From Bradyrhizobium cajani (GTDB lineage: Bacteria; Pseudomonadota; Alphaproteobacteria; Rhizobiales; Xanthobacteraceae): DNA of 64,000 nt. Location: positions 434,001-498,000 of the forward strand of contig NZ_WQNE01000001.1 of the NCBI RefSeq assembly GCF_009759665.1. Reading direction: 5' to 3'. The notes beneath the pieces are model-generated. The model was not told the origin of the DNA. It saw only the letters and a program-made list of their open reading frames with translations, and did not search any database. Of the stretch, positions 20,201 to 26,029 are shown one piece after another (the stretch's first letter is position 1; every line of letters begins with the position of its first letter). The position numbers were made by a program, and so were the translations under genes.

Positions 20201-22274
20201 GCCCCTGTGTCGGATGGATCGCGACGGTAACAGCGGTTGCCTTATCGTCGGCAATGCCGTTCGACGGCCCGCCCCCCGATTCGGGCTCGCTCCCGTTGTA
20301 GCGATCGCTGAGCTGGCTGTCGTCCTGACCAATGGTTTCGTCGAGGTTGAGCCGGCCAACATTCGACGGATGTTCGCCCTCCTCCCGCGTGATCGTCGGA
20401 CCGTCGTCGTCGAACGCGATGAACGTATTCTCGCTGCCGATCAGATTGACCTGGACCACCGAGCTGGCCTGGTCGCCATCGCCGTCGGTTGCCGTGGTCG
20501 TGAGCTGCAGATTGAGCGTGCCGGCGTCGGTCAGATGGAGGAAAATCTGTTCGTCGAACACCGACGGGTCTTCCGAGCCGCCGTGGTCGATCGCAAGGAA
20601 CTGGTCGACCGTGATGTGCGCGGTCGCAGGATCGCTGGCGTTCTCCAAGGTGATCCGGAAGGCGACGTACTCATCGCCATTGCCGGCAACGCCGTCGCCG
20701 AAGATCCGGCCCTCGATCGTGGTGTCGTTGACCTGGACCAGCACGATGGATCGCGCGGCTGCGTCGAGGCCCGCCAGCTGCGTGCCGGCAAGCGCAGTCG
20801 CGGTCAAATTGGTGCCGACGGTCTCGCTCGACAGCACCAGCTTCAGGACGTTGCTGACGCCGCCGTCGGGCCCGGGACCATCGGTCCCGAAGTCGACGAG
20901 CGCGGCCGGGAAGAGATTGGCAAGTCCGCCAACGGGCGTCGACAATTCGCCGATCGCCTGACTCTGCGCCGGTGCGGTCGATACGGTAACGCTCGTCACT
21001 CCGGTATCATCCAGAGTGCCGTTCGGCGTAATGCCGTTCGATTCCGTTTCGCCGATATTGTAGCGATCGGTCTGCGGGCCATCTTCCTGGCCGATGGTTT
21101 CATCGAGATTCAGCAAGCCGAGGGACGGCAGTTCGCTGCCTTCACCGCGGGTGACCACTGGACCATCGTCGAGGAACGACACGCCGAGCGAACCGCTCGA
21201 CAGCGCAGTCGCCGTGTTGCCACCAAGGTCAGTCACCGTCTGCTGCACGAACACGACATCGGCAAGCTGCGCGCCCTCGCTTGTGTCGGGATCGGACGCC
21301 GTGCCGTGCTTGATGGCCTCATACTGGGCGACATCAAGTTTCAGGGTTGCGGGATCAAGGTAGAGCTGGAAGGCAACCGCGCCGTTCGGATCGGCGATGC
21401 CGCCGGCGCCCTCGCGGCCGACGACGAGATTGCCCTCGGTGAACAGGAAGATTTCATTGCCGGTGACCGTCGCCTGCAGACCGGAATCGACGCCGGCGAA
21501 GGCAGCGCCGGCAGAGGTCGTCAGCACATAGGTGATCGTTCCGGAGCCGTCCGTACCGAAGCTCGCGCTCGAGGACGCAATCGCCGGGATGGCGCTTTCG
21601 GCCCATCCGATCAGCCCAACCGGAGAGAAAACAGCAGGCAGGGCACCGTTGAGCTGATCGTTCGCGCCGTTCAGAACCTGCACATCGAGGGTTTCATCGT
21701 GGATGACGATCGTGTCCGAAAGCCCGAACCCTGCGCTCGGCAGAGTCGTCGCGGGCAATCCGGCGAACGTCTCCGGGCCGAGTGCGAAAGTGCCCAGGCT
21801 TTCCTGCCCGAGCAGGTCGAGCGGATTGCCGGCATTCAAGGGGTCCACGGCGGAGTTGGAGAAGCTGGCGCCGCTCCCTTGAGCGTTGCCATTGCCATCG
21901 CCGGCTGCAGGCAGCACGGACTGGTCGGTGGTAATGGGGAAGAGGCTCGCGAACTCCTGGACGTTGACGTCGCGCCCAGCCGCCAGCTCGATCGACAGCA
22001 GGTGCTGATCGTCATGACGGGAATCGAAGACTGGATCGACCGTGATCGTCGATTTGTTGTCGAACAGAATGATCAGCTTCTCGCCGACACGAACGAGCGT
22101 GATCTTTTCGTTGGCTACCGCCGAGAAATCGAGCTTGACCTTCTGGTCATATCCGAGATGGACGACCACCGCCTGATCCGTGAGCGGCTTTGTGAGTGCG
22201 AAAGTTCGAACTGGGGTTGCGTTGGTGGGAACAGCATTGCCGGCAGCCTGCGCTACCTGAAATTGTGCGTTCAT
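11220..22274 (-). CDS. Giant LapA-like repeat adhesin, type I secreted (3684 aa)
   Basis: A very large cell-surface adhesin. Residues 1 to about 125 look like a retention module, with a PAAG di-alanine site at residues 122-125 (genomic 21900-21911). Residues of about 190-2000 hold repeated units of roughly 150-230 residues with recurring LNLDETIGQ, FGTDGPG, TDGDGD and FDDDGP motifs (T1SS-143/DUF5801 type), interrupted at about 1565-1790 by a non-repeated domain. Residues of about 2105-3025 hold nine Ig-like repeats with SASTVQEG and NATGGNFE motifs. Residues of about 3470-3530 carry RTX calcium-binding nonapeptides (GFSGNDTLAGGG, LNGGAGADTITGG), followed by an uncleaved C-terminal secretion signal region. 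There are almost no Cys residues, typical of exported adhesins. It is predicted to be exported by the adjacent type I system and released by the adjacent LapG-type protease. Confidence 0.93.
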   Translation of the reverse strand: MNAQFQVAQAAGNAVPTNATPVRTFALTKPLTDQAVVVHLGYDQKVKLDFSAVANEKITLVRVGEKLIILFDNKSTITVDPVFDSRHDDQHLLSIELAAGRDVNVQEFASLFPITTDQSVLPAAGDGNGNAQGSGASFSNSAVDPLNAGNPLDLLGQESLGTFALGPETFAGLPATTLPSAGFGLSDTIVIHDETLDVQVLNGANDQLNGALPAVFSPVGLIGWAESAIPAIASSSASFGTDGSGTITYVLTTSAGAAFAGVDSGLQATVTGNEIFLFTEGNLVVGREGAGGIADPNGAVAFQLYLDPATLKLDVAQYEAIKHGTASDPDTSEGAQLADVVFVQQTVTDLGGNTATALSSGSLGVSFLDDGPVVTRGEGSELPSLGLLNLDETIGQEDGPQTDRYNIGETESNGITPNGTLDDTGVTSVTVSTAPAQSQAIGELSTPVGGLANLFPAALVDFGTDGPGPDGGVSNVLKLVLSSETVGTNLTATALAGTQLAGLDAAARSIVLVQVNDTTIEGRIFGDGVAGNGDEYVAFRITLENASDPATAHITVDQFLAIDHGGSEDPSVFDEQIFLHLTDAGTLNLQLTTTATDGDGDQASSVVQVNLIGSENTFIAFDDDGPTITREEGEHPSNVGRLNLDETIGQDDSQLSDRYNGSEPESGGGPSNGIADDKATAVTVAIHPTQGQAIGELSTTAGELAELFDAAIPDFGTDGPGAKGGTSNVLKLVLSSDTVDTNLTATALVGSPLANLTASQRAIVLVQVDDNTLEGRIVGDGTAAHEYVAFRITLDDATDPSAATITVDQFLPIDHGGTENPSQFDEQAILRLIGNGTLKLDLTTTAIDGDGDQTSSSVQVTLIGNEKSFIAFDDDGPTVTVSVTAGFAVVHDETLLLQSPPFGDDNDILFTPVFNGVSNPGHDPQVPFGLPIGYAKSDVAALTIENVDYGTDGAAKTGAKVFSLTLTDAQGNSTTGPIDSSITTTGGKEIFLFLEGGLIVGRYDGSDADTGVTNTGNDPAAFAIAIDPISGKVSVVQYVSLHHDSADVDGDIDEAVSLANALGQVKATVTVTDGDGDRASASANIGGDIQFEDDGPLVLATVPHNFGVTADETPNNQANDVDGPLAIFTGVANPGDDPDEPGSVLAYATSSGAALSILPYFGVDGPDPTAAITYSLELNSTDSGVTLTDGTAITLSLDSAGRVIGTVGQDNVHPELTGKTAFAVAIDPDTGKVSVVEYLSLHHFNASNPNDQVSLAAGSISAVVTIKDGDGDTSSASADISDRIHFNDDGPKLTIGTDVTEPEFVALQLNLDETIGQDGSPPDQYNLGEGESGGGAPNGTADDTANVTVTFTTDAASTAEIGELKSGEGLLAPLFTNAVINYGADGPALANPVTSALSLVLTGAPGAGGIKTNLVVTALADSPLDGTSVAHRTVWLTLEGGQIVGRIGHDTQFTGDDAVVLRISLSSTDPATAQLVVDQFLPIDHDASEPAGSRLPENPSLFDEPISLLTAIAGQSVGVKLTVTVTDGDGDHVTKSATATLIDNGHSIVSIDDSGPTISASEDCVDTPLTYVGIKAGNVDQRGLDGPGDQDVLLSGVGQGNGPNPNTINTTGNDIGVGNQSIEGHEVHGGNDQPAEILRLDFVNNVTFPGTFAYNGHYEVDAASFTIHQIQGSANNTATVFVQVFSANDNNNFNDDGSPLAITLNDVTVTGDLSYTKIPVYNGSTLVGVVIVGLNEGATVTVNTTADFNRLVISNYDNVAFSSTPNSQPALPTDPNDPEEVNVGHPFSVSGISSVVCAPATLSVTHDESAGFAPQSGPNPENDVNPATAPSVLTGAIVAANIVTVLGYAESTGAASTLFTTPDFGTDGPGPAGGVSYQLTNSTGGGFTGQDSGLNTTVGNHDIFLFTDSTNPNIVWGVDSNNFQTGEKVFALYVGTDGHLWVAQFAAIAHNLDGSTPAAYDDEVSITNGLVYISATATDGDGDTAHAVSPAGLHINFQDDGPHAFAVASQNVPEGSAPVTGQLDFDPGADGATVTQINGANLSFGNDGYSQAISIAHGSLQVTADGAYKFVAQPDDVYKTGGPANFTYTVTDGDGDKSGSTISFVVTDDSDPTKVTLNDVTVNEGVGTATISASVDHAPQGSDLVLTLSNGATITIHAGQTTGTSTPFAVQGDDPYVDHGSYPVSVTGATGGNYELLDTTDTATVTVNDTDTPTTVNLSASTVQEGPSANYVFTATLSNVSHGDTVITTDQGTITIHDGQTIGTLTVAPVPPNGEDPYLDSTSLTATITNATGGNFESLVVGTGSATAHINDTITTNFVTLHDVVVLENQTIVYTAQLDYAPIDTPFTVTLNNGVVITFDPGHLTASSGPQPAQGEDVYLDGGSTQVWIASASGGNFEKVDFTKYGTATLTVNDTVDDTTVSLSASTVQEGPSANYVFTATLSNVSHGDTIVTTDRGTITIHDGQTIGTLTVAPVPPNGEDPYLDSTSLTATITNATGGDFENLVVGTGSATAHINDTITTNFVTLHNVVVLENETVVYSAHMDYASLTTFTVTLNNGVEITFEPGHLTASSDPQPAQGDDVYLDGDTSLIWIASTSGGNFEKVDFTKYGTATLTVNDTVDDTTVSLSASTVQEGPSANYVFTATLSNVSHGDTVVTTDRGTITIHDGQTTGTLTIPSGNGEDVYLDGSQLTATISSATGGNFEKLTIGTASATAQVTDTLDPTTVNLSASTVQEGAIANYVFTATLSNVSHGDTVVTTDRGIITIGDGQTTGTLTIPSGNGEDVYLDGSQLTATISNATGGNFENLVVGTGSATAHVGDTIDTTTVNLSASTVQEGAIANYVFTATLSNVSHGDTVITTDQGIITIGDGQTTGTLTIPSGNGEDVYLDGSQLTATISNATGGNFENLVVGTGTATAQVTDTLNPVTATLTTSTTSISEYGGSITYTVTLSSGLSPFTPNSPLDVLLSNGEHVMIAANASSGSVTRTYSDAEITNQASIADSIDSVSGGGQYEQLLTAGTTTVPVVYSPTIAIGPNNGLPEDTQEGIQFTASVGSSSHVTQIVVSGLAGWTVDATAANLALTGGGGTASVSSASFSSGVLTINITGAADGAAVTAAVLMSPPLNSDVDAVISMTATAAQGATTATSAATPGTIYVDAVADAPAPVTGQSHIIFVKDSASDSNSAFSNGETGSLQVKAMFGDVHDGSETHVLDIHLQTGFTASLAASGTIAGTYNGVSTNFSYTYSSGTGNIHIIVPNDTALNPNAGQTATIDLSIAVMAPSTGALPDNLNFSITATSTEATLSGGGVGVSNAELTTDNVATFVDSTAIPAARLLTGAFKTNTNNTVQEAILSFIDEAQPLDAFAQLLTFQGQGQASTFTGDAGFNITGTHTFEVVLEAAFTATTQINVTDFKLNGVTMDKASGATTKIEYLLTGSTAEALTSEIVPDGSHNSDTYVNSQDGSDLANSLAGTSVNGNYVYGFSGNDTLAGGGGNTFLNGGAGADTITGGSKNDVIVFDTNDTSVNGDAGFDILRIDEGAIYNTSFQVSGAPTGGLSSANSHVTNGVRLYDVDLSTENLSNLEAILLTAEASASSSFGTELHGLTAANVVTFTGGAGAINSQTGTANTLFVIGSAGDDVELTNFSETATTYTSAGGQVFHQWVSTAGPAATLFIDNDLQVNHAAQA
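13470..14400 (-). repeat. 303-bp near-identical tandem repeats in the adhesin gene
   Basis: The sequence starting AAATTGCCGCCGGTCGC at 13561 recurs almost unchanged at 13864 and, with more changes, at 14167, giving a period of 303 bases (101 residues, one Ig-like unit). Long blocks between the first two copies are identical at DNA level, for example the stretch around GATCGTCGCCGTCAGCTGCG. Such recent duplications are prone to recombination and to assembly collapse. Confidence 0.85.
14400..15640 (-). repeat. 615-bp tandem repeat (two-domain Ig-like unit) in the adhesin gene
   Basis: A two-domain unit of 205 residues, one SASTVQEG-type domain plus one domain of the VTLHDVVVLEN type, is duplicated with a 615-base period: the block beginning GTCACGAAGTTGGTGGTG at 14701 recurs at 15316. 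The two copies differ by scattered substitutions, some of them non-synonymous. The alternating order of the two domain types suggests that the pair, not the single domain, was the unit of duplication here. Confidence 0.8.
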
Positions 22275-22328
22275 AAATTGCCCCTGCCAAAACTCTGTGC
22301 AGTTGAAATCAAGTCTGAAGAAAGTAAG

Positions 22329-22342
22329 GCGAAAATTTTCGC
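22329..22342. promoter_or_regulatory. 14-bp perfect palindrome upstream of the adhesin gene
   Basis: GCGAAAATTTTCGC is fully self-complementary. It lies 55 bases upstream of the adhesin ATG, inside a 240-base AT-rich divergent region shared with the small secreted-protein gene at 22515. Position and symmetry suggest an operator for the adhesin promoter; the binding protein is unknown. Confidence 0.45.
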
Positions 22343-22514
22343 TTTTAAGCTATTGTTAACCGAGGCGGGGGTCAACGAAATCAACTAGTTAACAAGTAGT
22401 TTTTGGTCGGCCGTGGTAAATTGGCTAACAGGTTCCGCGCGGCGCCGAAAAGGCATTTAAATTGAGCAACTTGCAGGGAATGATCGGGAAAACCCGGCAA
22501 TCACGGGAGCAGCA

Positions 22515-22934
22515 ATGAAGGTATTATTGTGCGCGGGAGTCGCAATCCTCCTTGGATTGGGCGCGCCTGCTGCGGCCGAGGACGCGTCACCTCCCGTCGA
22601 AAGAACGGTCAAATCCGCGACCAACAAGGACACGCGGATCGGCGTCTTCATCAACGTGCTGCCCGATTGCACTTCGGGTCCTCTGCCGACCATCCGTCTG
22701 GTCAATGCGCCCGCGTCGGGGAAGGTAACCGTCAAGTCGGCGAAGGTGAAAGCCACGAATTACAAGGCTTGCCTTGCGCTGGAAGTACCGGCCTACGTCG
22801 CGTTCTATAAGTCGCAGCCCGATTTCATCGGCGACGACGTCCTGACGATCGAGGTCAAATATGCCGGCGGTCGAACGGAAATTCAGAAGATCACGATCAA
22901 CGTGGCGGGCCCGGGAGCGCAGCAGAAGATCTAG
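22515..22934 (+). CDS. Small secreted hypothetical protein (139 aa)
   Basis: A 139-residue protein with a clear signal peptide (residues 1-21, ending APAAAEDAS). The mature part is rich in Lys, Val and Thr and probably all-beta, with two Cys (in LPDCTSGP and YKACLALEV) that could form a disulphide. The pattern ending in DVLTIEVKYAGGRTEIQKI resembles a single Ig-like or cadherin-like strand set, but I do not recognise a named family. The ATG has a weak GGGAGC element upstream. It is divergent from the adhesin gene and may share its regulatory region. Confidence 0.75.
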   Translation: MKVLLCAGVAILLGLGAPAAAEDASPPVERTVKSATNKDTRIGVFINVLPDCTSGPLPTIRLVNAPASGKVTVKSAKVKATNYKACLALEVPAYVAFYKSQPDFIGDDVLTIEVKYAGGRTEIQKITINVAGPGAQQKI

Positions 22935-22942
22935 GCGGGCGT

Positions 22943-23241
22943 TTCATCGCCAACGTCGCTCGCCAGCACGGCGTCAGCTTCAAGCCGTCCAGAAGCATTT
23001 CGCCATGCGCGGGATCACCGCCGCCCAATTCCTGAAGCGCATCCGCCTTGTACATGCCTACGACATGCTGGCGGAGGCATGTTCGCGGACAACCGTGACC
23101 AAGGTCTGCGCCAAATGCGGCTTCGGCAATCTCGGTCATTTTGCCCGCGACTATCGCAGCGAGTTCGGCGAGCTGCCCTCCGATATCCTGCTGCGGGCCA
23201 GGATGCGCCACCGTGCCCTGTCACGAGACGGCAACAGATGA
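22943..23241 (+). pseudogene. Frameshifted remnant of an AraC-family regulator (DNA-binding domain only)
   Basis: Two adjacent frames together give a degraded AraC/XylS helix-turn-helix domain. The first frame reads FIANVARQHGVSF from 22943; after a shift near 22980 the second frame continues QKHFAMRGITAAQFLKRIRL and on to the second helix-turn-helix motif GFGNLGHFARDYRSEFGELP. No upstream sensory domain is present, since the stop of the preceding gene is at 22934. It is thus a 3' fragment with at least one frameshift. It may be the scar of a deletion that joined the small secreted-protein gene to the tail of a regulator gene. Confidence 0.7.
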
Positions 23242-23345
23242 CCGCGAAGCGCGTTGCAACGGCATCCGCGGGACGACCGCGGTTTGACGCTGTTGGTGAT
23301 TTTTGCTCTCTTAGCCGGTGATTTCTGGAGTCATTGGGGGAAGCA

Positions 23346-23726
23346 ATGCGCAATTGGACGACGAAGCCTCTCGCGGTAGCCATCCTTGTCGGAGCCGGCC
23401 TGACCGGCCATCTCCGCCCGGCCACCGCCGCCGACATGGCCCTGCGGGCTTCGCCAACCGCGGTCGGCAGTTGCTCGGAGCTCGTCTTCACCTGCGAGAA
23501 CGGCAGGCAATATCCGCTCTGCCCGATCGCAGTATCCGTCGCGGGTGAGGTCGTAACGGCGTCGCTGCGTACCGGCCACGCCGGTGGCGTCCATGTGCGC
23601 CTTGTCCCGATGGGTGTCGGCTATCGCTATGCCGGTCCCGGCATCTGGGTCGATGGCTTCCGTGGAAATGCCCTGCTCAATTTCGGCAAGCACAGCCAGG
23701 TCGCCTGCACGATCGAGAACTACTGA
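23346..23726 (+). CDS. Small secreted hypothetical protein (126 aa)
   Basis: A 126-residue protein with a signal peptide (residues 1 to about 29, ending ATAADMALR). Four Cys residues lie in the mature part (GSCSEL, FTCENG, PLCPIA, VACTIE), so two disulphides are plausible in the periplasm or outside the cell. The ATG at 23346 is preceded by GGGGGAAG at good spacing; an upstream TTG at 23334 overlaps that ribosome site and is rejected. No family recognised. It is a single gene between a pseudogene and a convergent small gene. Confidence 0.7.
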   Translation: MRNWTTKPLAVAILVGAGLTGHLRPATAADMALRASPTAVGSCSELVFTCENGRQYPLCPIAVSVAGEVVTASLRTGHAGGVHVRLVPMGVGYRYAGPGIWVDGFRGNALLNFGKHSQVACTIENY

Positions 23727-23779
23727 ATGGCGCGTGCGGGCGGCGCCTCTGCAAGGCGCCGCGTATCGCGCCCCGTGCG

Positions 23780-24037
23780 CTAGCCTTTGGTGCGAACGAC
23801 GACCGCCCGCGCTCGCGGGTACATGTAAGCCTTGGGACGAACGTAGACCGGACAGTAATTGTCCCACTGGTATTGCTGCCAATTCCATTTCCAGCAGCCA
23901 GTCGCGATCTCGGGATCGGGATACCAGTTCAGCCGATACGGTTCATCGCCGAAGGGGTAAGGACCAGCCTGAGCGCTGGCAGGCGAAGCAAAAAGACAGA
24001 CGGCGGCAGCAATCGCAAGGAGGCATGACTTGGACAT
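23780..24037 (-). CDS. Small secreted hypothetical protein rich in Trp and Tyr (85 aa)
   Basis: An 85-residue protein with a signal peptide of about 22 residues (ending ASAQAGPYP). The mature part is unusually rich in Trp and Tyr (CWKWNWQQYQWDNYCPVYV) with two Cys that may pair. Proteins of this style are common and uncharacterised in Bradyrhizobium. The ATG at 24037 has GGAGAAAG eight bases upstream; the in-frame extension to 24211 has no ribosome site and a composition like non-coding DNA. Convergent with the 23346 gene. Confidence 0.72.
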   Translation of the reverse strand: MSKSCLLAIAAAVCLFASPASAQAGPYPFGDEPYRLNWYPDPEIATGCWKWNWQQYQWDNYCPVYVRPKAYMYPRARAVVVRTKG

Positions 24038-24289
24038 GACTTTCTCCGAATATGCCGGCATAGTGTCAAACCAATACATCGGGATCAAGCCTGCAAACCT
24101 CGGTCGGCCCGGCGCTCCCCTCCTCGCCCAATCGCCTGCCTCGATGCGACGGGGCCGTTCGCCTGGTGCTCGCGCCTCATCTCGAGCTCGTTGACCGCGC
24201 GCCAATCGCAAGGCCGGTCAGATCATTGCATTCTCAGATCATTGCATTCGAAGTGATTTATTCGCCAGCCCACGAAACAAGTATCGTTC

Positions 24290-24607
24290 ATGAAACAGTC
24301 CATCTCCCTCAATGCAAAGCTCCGGTGGCCGGACGTCAAGGACCATTACATCATCCTCCACGACGGACATGTGATCGGAAACGTACATCGGTCCGGAGAC
24401 AGTTGGTCCTGGTCGATAAGCATCCCGATGGGTTTGCCTGACTGGTCAGCCGGAAACGCCTCCAGTCTGCACGACGGCATCAAGGCGCTCGGTAACGCCT
24501 GGGCCGGCATATTGAAATCGACAAGCGCCGAGCGCCTGCAGCGGGCTTGGGATCTCGAACGAGCCGCCGAGGCACGAAACAACCGTTTGGACTCGAACAC
24601 GTCATGA
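24290..24607 (+). CDS. Hypothetical protein (105 aa)
   Basis: A 105-residue soluble protein with no signal peptide. The first half looks beta-rich (YIILHDGHVIGNVHRS, then SWSWSISIPMGLP) and the second half helical (a run from LHDGIKALGNAWAGILK to LERAAEARNN). Its composition matches real coding DNA. No family recognised and no operon partner. The upstream region lacks a strong ribosome site, so the start is only probable. Confidence 0.55.
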   Translation: MKQSISLNAKLRWPDVKDHYIILHDGHVIGNVHRSGDSWSWSISIPMGLPDWSAGNASSLHDGIKALGNAWAGILKSTSAERLQRAWDLERAAEARNNRLDSNTS

Positions 24608-24830
24608 CAGGACGTCGAAGGCGTTCGCGCCCAGAAGCCGCACGCGGCGATCTCATCCTCAGCAAGTCATGCTCACCATGCCCCAACGACCATTAGTCCG
24701 ATAATCGTCAGGCACGAGACGCAAGCCACCATGGCAGTATAGCATTCGGGTGTATTCATTGCGGCCTTCCAAACTGTTGCAAATCACTTGGTCACCGCTG
24801 CGCGGAGTGGCCGCCGGTCCTTGCGCCGCT

Positions 24831-25019
24831 TCAATGCGGCGCGCCGTGACCGGTTTTGCGGAGCGCGTCCGTCCTTTTTTCGTCGTCCTGAATCGCAGGA
24901 TGATGACGATCTGCTTCTGGCCCTTCAGAGCGTGCAGTTGCGATCAGAAGCTGTTTCCGCATTTCAGCGAGGCGGGCTCGGCAATACTCACGATAGAGCA
25001 GGTCCAATATGGCGGGCAT
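24831..25019 (-). CDS. Small hypothetical protein (62 aa)
   Basis: A 62-residue, highly charged protein. Residues 1-25 form a probable amphipathic helix (MPAILDLLYREYCRARLAEM); the rest is polar. GGGGGTG four bases before the ATG supports translation, and the in-frame ATG upstream is rejected because it lies inside that site. I believe similar short proteins occur in Bradyrhizobium but cannot name a family or function. Confidence 0.5.
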   Translation of the reverse strand: MPAILDLLYREYCRARLAEMRKQLLIATARSEGPEADRHHPAIQDDEKRTDALRKTGHGAPH

Positions 25020-25447
25020 GATCACCCCCATCGTTGACTTTCGATCTACAATTATTCCCTTGCAAATTTTCTTGGTGATCGTAGCCCGCCAGATGGCTCT
25101 TCGATATGAGCCCGTTCACAGACTGCGTCAATTCCGAAGCTCAGGGCCGTTTGGTCGACCCGATCGTCTGTGCGATAAAAAGAGCAGGGCCAATTACCTA
25201 AACACCAGTCTAGCAGACGTCTGTTTCACCAAGACTTCGTCAAACAACCCAAGGGCGCCAAGGCGCGACAAAAACGCCAACCACAGCGCGAAATGACTTA
25301 CCACGAAGTGCAAACACGGTTCGATGCAACGCGGATCGCCGCGATGGAGATCGCCGCACTTCAGGTGCTGGACGTGGAGGATTGCACGCGAGATGCGGGG
25401 CCCCTACCCGCGTCGACGGGCGCGCTTGCTGACTCCAATGAGCCCCA
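25020..25447. other. Intergenic region with no recognisable feature
   Basis: About 430 bases between two leftward small genes. The part near 25050-25250 is more AT-rich than the surroundings and could hold the promoter of the 62-residue gene. Open frames on either strand are short, lack ribosome sites and show no protein pattern. No tRNA, IS end or repeat was seen. Confidence 0.5.
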
Positions 25448-25657
25448 TCAATGGGCCTTAGGAGGGGCGGCATCCGGCGGCATCGCGCGCCACACCTTGT
25501 CATTGAGGCAATAGGCGCAAGCGCCCTCGGGAATGTCTTCGGCGGCGCCGCCATCATATCGTTCGTAAAGCAGCGCCGGGAACAGCTTCCCTTTGACAAC
25601 CTTGACCATGTCACCACGTCGAATGTCTGCGCCGGCCGTTTTGGTCAAGACGGACAT
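25448..25657 (-). CDS. Small hypothetical protein (69 aa)
   Basis: A 69-residue protein. The N-terminal half suggests a small beta-barrel (IRRGDMVKVVKGKLFPALLY) and is followed by two Cys close together around EGACAYCLNDKVW, but a metal site is only a guess. GAGGG lies at good distance before the ATG (GAGGGATCATG). Composition is coding-like. No family recognised and no operon partner. Confidence 0.55.
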   Translation of the reverse strand: MSVLTKTAGADIRRGDMVKVVKGKLFPALLYERYDGGAAEDIPEGACAYCLNDKVWRAMPPDAAPPKAH

Positions 25658-26029
25658 GATCCCTCGTGAAACGAGCGTAGGACTGGACAGGCTCGGTCTG
25701 ACGCTATCTCGAAGCGGAACTGTCTTCCATTGCTCGAAAGGGCTACTCCCCTGACCGCGCTACCTTCGCGACTGGAGTGAACGAATCGCCAAGCCATGCG
25801 GCGGGCGTGAAGGCGACGATGCACAGCACCCATCGCACGCTCATCGGCAGCAGCGGCCCCGCCAACGCGCTTACAACATGGCGAGGCCGCCTGCTCCACG
25901 GACCTCGGTGTTCAGCCTGGGCCCGAAGGCCGCCAGATCTTACGCCGGGCGGCTGAGAACGAAGATTGCTCAAAAGAGGCACTCACTTCGGGGCGCCCTG
26001 GTCCGTCACACCGGCGCGCAACGGAAACG
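25658..26029. other. Intergenic region downstream of glmS, nothing recognised
   Basis: About 370 bases between the end of glmS and the start of the 69-residue gene. Several overlapping short frames exist on both strands but none has a ribosome site or a protein-like composition. No clear hairpin terminator for glmS was found. Confidence 0.5.

Noticed and set aside
20214..22388. 724-codon plus-strand frame opposite the adhesin N-terminal half
   Set aside because: Antisense shadow; it crosses the adhesin promoter region and has an Arg/Asp/Val-biased composition.
25658..26029. Looked for tRNA or attachment site next to glmS, a common integration point
   Set aside because: No cloverleaf-like sequence, integrase or flanking direct repeat is visible in this gap, and the Tn7 target end of glmS shows no transposon end.
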